The notes under the pieces were generated by a model. It saw only the letters and a list, made by a program, of their open reading frames with translations, ran no database searches and was not told the origin of the DNA. Both the position numbers and the translations under genes were made by a program. A stretch of DNA of 13,099 nucleotides from Nitrosomonas sp. (GTDB lineage: Bacteria; Pseudomonadota; Gammaproteobacteria; Burkholderiales; Nitrosomonadaceae), in NCBI GenBank assembly GCA_021774205.1, contig JAJFJI010000296.1, positions 1-13,099 on the forward strand. The letters are read 5' to 3'. How positions within the stretch are numbered: position 1 is the first letter of the stretch; the number at the start of each line of letters is the position of its first letter. This document shows positions 7,537-13,099 of the stretch, piece by piece.

Positions 7537-7895
7537 AGTTGCGCCAAGCGTCCAAGTTGAGCAATGGTGTAAAATACAAAACAATCAACAGCATTAGAGT
7601 AAGCACCACGAACATCAATCTGCCGCCAATGAAGGCGTGCGAAAATGAGCGACTACCAAACGGAACGAAGACGCTGTCATCCCATTCCAGAGCTGAGTCG
7701 GCGGATCGTGGCCTGATTGCCCGACTTGGGCGGCCAGAATAATGGGTGCATTGAGAACTGTACAACTGAGTATTTGACTGTATCGGCAATCTTGCAAATC
7801 ATTTAGTTACTACGATGTTTGATATAATGGGCCTTTTCCTATACACAATTTTGAATCCCTGGTCTGCCGCACGGCGACCTTAAGGAAGCCATCCT
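7537..7895. other. Intergenic region between ppk2 and the efflux operon
   Basis: No convincing gene is present. Open frames on both strands are short with no good start. On the minus strand, a frame from about 7789 to 7520 starts with TTG and encodes one hydrophobic segment (LMFVVLTLMLLIVLYF), but lacks a ribosome binding site and overlaps the end of ppk2. A GC-rich imperfect hairpin lies at 7710-7735 (GGCC...GCCC/GGGC...GGCC) without a T run. The right end holds the extended -10 promoter and the adaptor's ribosome binding site AAGGA at 7882-7886. Confidence 0.6.
7820..7828 (+). promoter_or_regulatory. Extended -10 promoter for the efflux operon
   Basis: TGATATAAT contains a perfect TATAAT (7823-7828) preceded by TG at the extended -10 position. 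No good -35 lies 17 bases upstream, which is normal for extended -10 promoters. The predicted start near 7835 gives a leader of about 60 nt before the adaptor ATG. A TTGACT at about 7774 lacks a matching -10. Confidence 0.55.
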
Positions 7896-9068
7896 ATGTA
7901 CAGACGTGTTCTCTTTGTTATCCTCGCCTTCGCCGTCCTCGCCGGTTGCTCCAAGGAAGCGTCCACGCCGCAACAACGCCCAACGCCCGAGGTGACCGTG
8001 ATGACCGTGACGCCGCGGAACATTCCCAGCACGCCTAGCTTCGTCGCACAAACTGAAAGCTCGCGTCAGGTAAACATCGTCGCTCGTGTTTCGGGTTTCC
8101 TCGACCGTATTGCGTATCAGGAAGGCGAGATGGTGAAGAAGGGGCAACTCCTGTTTCAACTCGACCCAAAACCATTCAAGGCCCAGCTGGAGAGCGCTCG
8201 CGGTGATCTGAAAATGCAGCAAGCGAGGTTCAAGACAGCGGATGCCAATCTCAAGCGAGTGAAGCCACTCACTGAACAGGACGCGCTCTCACAGGCCGAT
8301 TTGGACCGGGCGCAGGGCCAGTTTGATGCGTCGAAGGCAGCCGTGTTCATAGCAAGCGCTAAAGTAAAGGAGGCCGAGCTGAACCGCGGCTACACAACCA
8401 TCCGTTCTCCGGTGACGGGTCTGACTAGCCGCTCGCTTCAACGCGAGGGCGCCTTTGTGAACGCGATAGCGGAGACCGCAAACCTCACGTACGTCGCTGC
8501 GATCGATCCGATCTGGGTCACGTTCAGCGTTTCACAGAACCAGATGGCACACTGGCGTGAGGAAGCCCGCAAAGGGCTGGTCATCCCGCCCAAGAACCTC
8601 GATTATGAGGTATATCTCGTCCTCCCTGACGGAACACCATTTGCGGAAAGAGGTAAAATCAACTTTACCGACCCATCGTTCAGCCAGGATACCGGCTCCT
8701 TTATGGTGCGCGCGGTGTTACCGAACCCAAAGAGAGAACTTCGTCCCGGCATGTTCGTGACGGCATTCCTAAAGGGCGCGCTACGGCCGAACGCAGTCGT
8801 AGTGCCGCAGCTCTCGGTGCAACAGGGTTCGAATGGACACATCGTGTATATCATTAAGCCGGACGATACTGCGGAAGTACGGCCTGTGGTGGTCGGCAAC
8901 TACAAAGGCGAAAAGGACATCGTGATCGTGAACGGACTTCAAGCCGGAGACCGGATCGTGATAGAAGGTATGCTTAAGGTGGTTCCCGGACAGCCGGTCA
9001 AGATTGTCGAGCCGGGAACGGGCGAAGATAAAGTGGTCGTTAAGCCTGTCGTTGCCACACAGAAATAG
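7896..9068 (+). CDS. RND efflux periplasmic adaptor lipoprotein (AcrA/MexA/MexE family)
   Basis: This is the membrane-fusion protein linking an inner-membrane RND pump to its outer-membrane channel. The 390-residue protein starts with a lipoprotein signal (RRVLFVILAFAVLAGC) with lipidated C18 in an LAGC lipobox. Residues 19-21 are SKE, recalling the CGKS start of MexA more than the CDD type of AcrA. The first lipoyl half is ARVSGFLDRIAYQEGEMVKK from A63. A coiled-coil hairpin follows (roughly 95-165, rich in A, K, Q and E). The second lipoyl half is around IRSPVTGLTSRSL, then the beta-barrel (PIWVTFSVSQNQM onward) and the membrane-proximal domain (GMFVTAFL...VVPQLSVQQG). The start has AAGGA at 7882-7886, 9 bases before ATG. 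It is the first gene of a three-gene operon, 12 bases before the permease. The drug range cannot be read from sequence. Confidence 0.95.
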   Translation: MYRRVLFVILAFAVLAGCSKEASTPQQRPTPEVTVMTVTPRNIPSTPSFVAQTESSRQVNIVARVSGFLDRIAYQEGEMVKKGQLLFQLDPKPFKAQLESARGDLKMQQARFKTADANLKRVKPLTEQDALSQADLDRAQGQFDASKAAVFIASAKVKEAELNRGYTTIRSPVTGLTSRSLQREGAFVNAIAETANLTYVAAIDPIWVTFSVSQNQMAHWREEARKGLVIPPKNLDYEVYLVLPDGTPFAERGKINFTDPSFSQDTGSFMVRAVLPNPKRELRPGMFVTAFLKGALRPNAVVVPQLSVQQGSNGHIVYIIKPDDTAEVRPVVVGNYKGEKDIVIVNGLQAGDRIVIEGMLKVVPGQPVKIVEPGTGEDKVVVKPVVATQK

Positions 9069-9080
9069 GCAGAAAGTCCC

Positions 9081-12000
9081 ATGTTCACTCACTTCTTTAT
9101 CGACCGCCCAATTCTTTCAGCAGTCATCTCGATCCTCATCGTACTCGCGGGTGCAGTGTCGATGTCTGTCTTGCCGATTGAACAGTATCCCGACATGGCA
9201 CCCCCGCAGGTCACGATCGAGGCACGCTACCCTGGTGCTACCGCAGAGGTGATCGCAAACAACGTGGCGGCGCCAATCGAGGCGCAGTTGAACGGACTGG
9301 ACAATCTTCTCTATTTCTATTCAGCCAGCTCATCGAGCGGCAACGTCCAGATCGTCGCCGTATTTAAACCAGGAAGCGATCCGGACATCAACCAGGTGAA
9401 CGTCCAGAACCGTCTAAGTCAGTCAATGCCCCAGCTGCCACAGGTAGTGGTCCAGCAGGGGCTCAAGGTGGACAAGAAGTCACCCAGCATCATGATGGTG
9501 GTATCAGTTTTCTCTCCAGACGAACGCTACGACGCGGCTTATATTGCGAACTACGCCAACCTCTATGTACTCGACGAATTGAAGCGCGTACCCGGGGCAA
9601 ACCGTTCGTCTGTTTTCGGGCTGCCCGATATTGCGATGCGGGTGTGGCTACGCCCCGACCGCATGGCCCAGCTTGGCATTACAGTGAACGAGGTGAGTGC
9701 AGCGATCCAGAGCCAGAACCAGACTTTCGGCATCGGTCAGCTTGGTGCTCCGCCGGTGCCACCTACCGTGGAACAGCAATTCGTCGTAACGGCGCAGGGC
9801 CTGCTCACCAAACCGGAAGAATTCGAGAACATCATCGTCCGCACCGAGAAGGAAGGTGCCGCCATCGTCCGCATTAAAGATATTGGGCGGGTTGAGCTCT
9901 CCCAGCGGGATTACTCCATGCCGAGCCGCATGAACGGCAAAACCGCGACGACTATCGGTGTCTATCAGCAGCCCGGCGCAAACGCAGTGGAGACCGCCGA
10001 GGGTGTGCGCGAAAAGATGGAAGAACTGAAGGCAAAGTTTCCTACTGGCTTGGATTACAAAATCGTGCTCGATACCAGCCAGTTCACCCTTTACTCGATC
10101 GACAAGGTGGTGCATACCTTCTTCGAAGCGGTCTTGCTGGTAGTGCTGGTCGTGTTTGTTTTCTTGCAATCATTGCGAGCGACCATCATTCCGATCTTGG
10201 CGGTGCCAGTGTCCATTGTGGGCACATTCGTCGGCTTGTACTTGTTCGGATTTTCGATCAACATGCTCACCATGTTCGGCATGATCCTTGCGATCGGCCT
10301 GGTAGTGGACGACGCTATCGTAGTGGTCGAGAATATAGAGGCGAACATCACCAAGAAAGGGCTCAGTTCACTGGCTGCCGCGAAAGCGGCAATGACGGAG
10401 ATTGCGGGTGCGCTGATCTCGATCGTGTTGGTGCTGCTTGCGGTGTTCCTACCGGTCGCATTTCTCGGAGGAATAACCGGAACACTATACAAGCAGTTTG
10501 CGATCACCATCGCGATGGCAATGGTGATTTCAGGCGTTATGGCGTTGACCCTGTCGCCAGCGCTGGCCGCGATTATCATCAAGGCACATCACGGCAAGAA
10601 AAACCGGTTTTTCCAGAAGTTTGAAAACGGATTCGAGTCTCTCCAGCGCAAGTACCTGGATGGAGTCACTCGCATCATGCAGCTATGGCCGGCTTCCCTC
10701 ATTATGTTCGGCGGCGTGATAGTCTGCATTTTATTGATGTTTCGTATCCTTCCAGCGAGTTTCGTACCAGAAGAGGATCAAGGCTATTTTTTCGTGCTCG
10801 CCCAGGTTTCCGATACAGCGAGCCTGAATGTCACGAGCCGTTTCAGTCAGGAACTAGAGCATATCTTGCTTAAAGATCCTGCTGTGCAGGACGTCGGCAC
10901 GGTAAACGGCTACAGCTTTGTCGATAGCCAGCAGAACAACAGTGCCGCGCTCATGTTTGCTCTGTTGAAACCTTTCGAGGAACGTAAGGATGCGAGCATG
11001 CTTTCGTTCGAAACGCTTAAACGGGTCAACGCGCAGTTCGCGACGCGCAAAGATGGTATCGCCTTTGCTGTCAATCCACCCTCGATCCCTGGTCTGGGCA
11101 CAACCGGGGGCTTTGAGTTCTACATCCAAAACCGCGGATCAGGCGATCCGCGCGCAACAGACGCTGCTTTTAAGGCATTTCTCGAAAAGGCACACGAACG
11201 CAAGGAATTGCAGGGGGTGAACACGACATTCAGCGCTGACAGCCAGCAGCTATTTGTCGACCTCGACCGTAACAAGGCGGAAGTGCTAGGTGTGCAAGTA
11301 GCCGATGTATTCAATACGATGCAGGCCTACTTCGGCTCTCAGGTGGCCGGCCAGTTTTCGCAGTTCAGTCGCGTGTGGTTCGTCATCATCCAAGCAGATG
11401 CGGACTACCGCGTGAACCCAGAGGATTTCAGTAAGGTCTTCGTCCAATCGTCGAGCGGGGCCAACGTGCCACTATCAGCGCTAATCACTACTCGCTATGT
11501 TGCTTCACCAAAGCTAATGTCACGCTTCAACGGTTTCCCAGCAGTGAAGATTACCGGAAGCCAGGCGCCCGGCTACAGCTCGGGAGATGCGATCCAGGCA
11601 ATGGAGGAAGTAGCACGCGATACGCTACCCGCTGACTTTGCCTATGCTTGGGCGGGGCAGGCGCTCCAGGAAAAAGGTGCTGGGGGTACATCTACGTCGG
11701 CTTTCATCTTCGGTCTGATCGTCGTATTTCTACTTCTTGCGGCACAGTTCGAGAAATGGACGCTTCCTATTGCAGTGCTACTTACCGTTCCTTTCGCTGT
11801 ACTGGGCGCGTTACTGCTGACCTGGGTGCTCGGGCTCGAGAACGACGTCTATTTCCAGGTTGGGCTGGTGACGCTTGTTGGGCTGTCCGCAAAAAATGCG
11901 ATTCTGATATGCGAGTTCGCGATCGAGCGCGTCCGTCATGGCATGCCACCACGGGAAGCCGCCATCGAGGCGGCTGGACTACGGCTGCGTGCAATTGTGA

Positions 12001-12317
12001 TGACGTCTTTCGCATTCATGCTCGGTTGCGTACCGCTCGCGATCGCGACTGGGCCTGGCGCGAACAGTTTGCGTGCAATCGGCACTGGCGTGATCGGTGG
12101 AATGCTCGCGTCCACCCTGATCGCGATCCTCTTCGTGCCATTGTTCTTCTGGCTGCTCGAATCGATGAGCGAGAAGTTCGCCGGCCAAAAGGCGCATAAC
12201 GATAAGCAAAGTGAGATCCCGCCTAAAGAGGTAGGAGAACCGCATGATGCAAAGCAGAGTAAGGTTCCACCTGAAGCGGCAGAAAAACCGCATGACGCAA
12301 AACAGAAGGATGATTAA
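9081..12317 (+). CDS. RND multidrug efflux permease, HAE1 family (AcrB/MexF-like)
   Basis: This is a proton-driven inner-membrane pump, expected to be a trimer with two periplasmic porter/docking loops and 12 transmembrane helices. The protein is 1078 residues; family members are typically about 1030-1060. It begins MFTHFFIDRPILSAVISIL, the standard first helix. Helix 4 carries the proton-relay aspartates D410-D411 in GLVVDDAIVVVENIE. Helix 10 carries the matching lysine K938 in GLSAKNAILICEFA. Other family marks are NRLSQSMPQLPQ in the first loop and FVPEEDQGYFFV at the start of the second. The core ends near residue 1038 and is followed by an unusual hydrophilic tail of 16-residue repeats. 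The start has only AGAAAG as a ribosome binding site, so translation may be coupled to the adaptor. The stop lies 1 base before the outer-membrane factor ATG. Substrates are unknown. Confidence 0.97.
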   Translation: MFTHFFIDRPILSAVISILIVLAGAVSMSVLPIEQYPDMAPPQVTIEARYPGATAEVIANNVAAPIEAQLNGLDNLLYFYSASSSSGNVQIVAVFKPGSDPDINQVNVQNRLSQSMPQLPQVVVQQGLKVDKKSPSIMMVVSVFSPDERYDAAYIANYANLYVLDELKRVPGANRSSVFGLPDIAMRVWLRPDRMAQLGITVNEVSAAIQSQNQTFGIGQLGAPPVPPTVEQQFVVTAQGLLTKPEEFENIIVRTEKEGAAIVRIKDIGRVELSQRDYSMPSRMNGKTATTIGVYQQPGANAVETAEGVREKMEELKAKFPTGLDYKIVLDTSQFTLYSIDKVVHTFFEAVLLVVLVVFVFLQSLRATIIPILAVPVSIVGTFVGLYLFGFSINMLTMFGMILAIGLVVDDAIVVVENIEANITKKGLSSLAAAKAAMTEIAGALISIVLVLLAVFLPVAFLGGITGTLYKQFAITIAMAMVISGVMALTLSPALAAIIIKAHHGKKNRFFQKFENGFESLQRKYLDGVTRIMQLWPASLIMFGGVIVCILLMFRILPASFVPEEDQGYFFVLAQVSDTASLNVTSRFSQELEHILLKDPAVQDVGTVNGYSFVDSQQNNSAALMFALLKPFEERKDASMLSFETLKRVNAQFATRKDGIAFAVNPPSIPGLGTTGGFEFYIQNRGSGDPRATDAAFKAFLEKAHERKELQGVNTTFSADSQQLFVDLDRNKAEVLGVQVADVFNTMQAYFGSQVAGQFSQFSRVWFVIIQADADYRVNPEDFSKVFVQSSSGANVPLSALITTRYVASPKLMSRFNGFPAVKITGSQAPGYSSGDAIQAMEEVARDTLPADFAYAWAGQALQEKGAGGTSTSAFIFGLIVVFLLLAAQFEKWTLPIAVLLTVPFAVLGALLLTWVLGLENDVYFQVGLVTLVGLSAKNAILICEFAIERVRHGMPPREAAIEAAGLRLRAIVMTSFAFMLGCVPLAIATGPGANSLRAIGTGVIGGMLASTLIAILFVPLFFWLLESMSEKFAGQKAHNDKQSEIPPKEVGEPHDAKQSKVPPEAAEKPHDAKQKDD
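12195..12314 (+). repeat. 2.5 copies of a 48-bp (16-residue) repeat at the permease C-terminus
   Basis: Residues 1039-1054 (HNDKQSEIPPKEVGEP), 1055-1070 (HDAKQSKVPPEAAEKP) and 1071-1078 (HDAKQKDD) align as two full copies and a half copy. The unit is H-(N/D)-x-K-Q-S-x-(I/V)-P-P, six variable positions ending in Pro. Nucleotide copies have diverged, so the duplication is not very recent. The tail is cytoplasmic by family topology and highly charged. Confidence 0.85.
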
Positions 12318-12318
12318 C

Positions 12319-13099
12319 ATGCGCAACATCATTCTTTCCGTGCTTTCAGCCATATTCCTCAACGCCTGTGCCGCGGTAGGCCCCAACTATCAGCGCCCGG
12401 CAATCGAGACACCCGAGAATTGGCGGATCAATTATCCGCAGGCAGCGGCGATTGCGAATGTTAGGTGGTGGACCCAGTTCGGTGATCCGACACTCAACGA
12501 CCTTATCGAGACAGCACTGCGCGAAAACCGCGATGTTCAAGCTGCCGCCGCCCGAGTGGATCAGTTTATCGGTGCACTGCAAACTACCCGCTCGCAGTTC
12601 TTTCCACAGATCGGCTACAATGCAGACGCGAGTCGTAACCGCGCCACGGAGCGTGGCCTGGTGACGCTCCCTCCGGGTTCTGACCCGTACTTCTCACTCT
12701 ATCAAGGGGCACTCGGTGCGTCATGGCAGATCGACCTTTTCGGTCGAATCCGACGTCAGAGTGAAGCTGCGCAAGCGCAGGTATTTGCGAGCGAGCAGGG
12801 CCGCAGGGGTGTCATCCTTTCGGTCGTGACAAGCGTCGCAGCAAGCTACATTGGACTGCGTGCGCTCGATCGCCAGCTTGAGATCGCGAGCGAAAGTGCA
12901 GCGAACTATGCGGATACACTGCGAATCTTCGAACTCCGCTACCTCGGCGGCGTCGTGTCGCAGGTGGAACTCTCTCAAGCGCTATCACAATACCAGCTCG
13001 CACTCGCCGCAATTCCGTCAATTGAACAGCAAGTCGTCACACAGGAAAACCTCATCTCGATTCTCCTTGGACGCAACCCCGGCCCGATCCCACGTGGAA
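12319..13099 (+). CDS. Outer-membrane efflux factor, NodT/OprM family, 3' end cut by window edge
   Basis: This is the trimeric outer-membrane channel of the tripartite pump. The frame is open from ATG 12319 to the right edge, giving the first 260 residues; full proteins are about 460-500. A lipoprotein signal (MRNIILSVLSAIFLNAC) gives lipidated C17. The mature start AAVGPNYQRPAIETP matches the NodT-family hallmark VGPxYxxP. RWWTQFGDPTLNDLI follows, another family signature, and then the first coiled-coil repeat of the TolC fold (ASWQIDLFGRIRRQSEAAQA, and LRYLGGVVSQVELSQA). AGAAGG at 12304-12309 lies 9 bases before ATG 12319. An in-frame ATG at 12310 directly abuts that site and is less likely. 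It overlaps or nearly abuts the permease stop, so the two genes are translationally linked. Confidence 0.95.
   Translation, partial: MRNIILSVLSAIFLNACAAVGPNYQRPAIETPENWRINYPQAAAIANVRWWTQFGDPTLNDLIETALRENRDVQAAAARVDQFIGALQTTRSQFFPQIGYNADASRNRATERGLVTLPPGSDPYFSLYQGALGASWQIDLFGRIRRQSEAAQAQVFASEQGRRGVILSVVTSVAASYIGLRALDRQLEIASESAANYADTLRIFELRYLGGVVSQVELSQALSQYQLALAAIPSIEQQVVTQENLISILLGRNPGPIPRG

Noticed and set aside
7710..7735. GC-rich imperfect hairpin as a ppk2 terminator
   Set aside because: There is no T run after it, it is 174 bases past the ppk2 stop, and the stem has an asymmetric 5-base bulge.
9648..10169. Minus-strand open frame of 173 codons antisense to the RND permease
   Set aside because: It mirrors the codon pattern of the GC-rich permease gene; no start signal or recognisable domain.
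10091..10582. Minus-strand open frame of 163 codons
   Set aside because: Low-complexity Ile/Thr/Ala-rich translation is the antisense shadow of the permease transmembrane helices.
11648..12199. Plus-strand open frame of 183 codons inside the permease
   Set aside because: Arg/Cys/Trp-rich translation typical of an out-of-frame reading of a GC-rich gene.

Overview
The window looks like a proteobacterial chromosome, most likely a betaproteobacterium (possibly Nitrosomonadales). This rests on the style of the GlnE, TldD and nitrilase proteins and on the moderately AT-rich left half; it is inference, since no rRNA or other marker is present. There is no CRISPR array, tRNA, rRNA or recognisable transposase.

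Left part (1-5925), conserved core genes. On the minus strand lie a Nit-type carbon-nitrogen hydrolase and then tldD, which runs off the left edge. Divergent from them on the plus strand is glnE, the bifunctional adenylyltransferase/deadenylylase of glutamine synthetase. The divergent intergenic region holds a near-perfect 21-bp palindrome and a sigma70-like promoter candidate. A weak terminator and a promoter candidate separate glnE from a family 2 glycosyltransferase.

Middle part (5926-7895), decayed DNA around one intact gene. About 770 bases after the glycosyltransferase hold only gene debris: a short unrecognised C-terminal fragment with an internal stop, and the frameshifted STAS tail of what looks like a SulP-type anion transporter. 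Next comes an intact polyphosphate kinase 2 gene (ppk2) with a textbook ribosome binding site, then about 360 bases with no convincing gene.

Right part (7896-13099), a tripartite RND efflux operon. Gene order is lipoprotein membrane-fusion adaptor, HAE1-type RND permease, and NodT/OprM-type outer-membrane factor (cut by the right edge). The first two genes are 12 bases apart and the permease and outer-membrane factor 1 base apart. An extended -10 promoter lies about 70 bases upstream of the adaptor and no regulator gene is visible. ppk2 and this operon are clearly more GC-rich than the left half by hand counts and mostly use Shine-Dalgarno sites that the left-hand genes lack, so this half may have been acquired separately.

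The window is mostly well-known families. The least ordinary items are the 16-residue tandem repeat appended to the RND permease, the palindrome between nit and glnE, and the pseudogene zone at the composition boundary. I see no clear evidence of a wholly new system.
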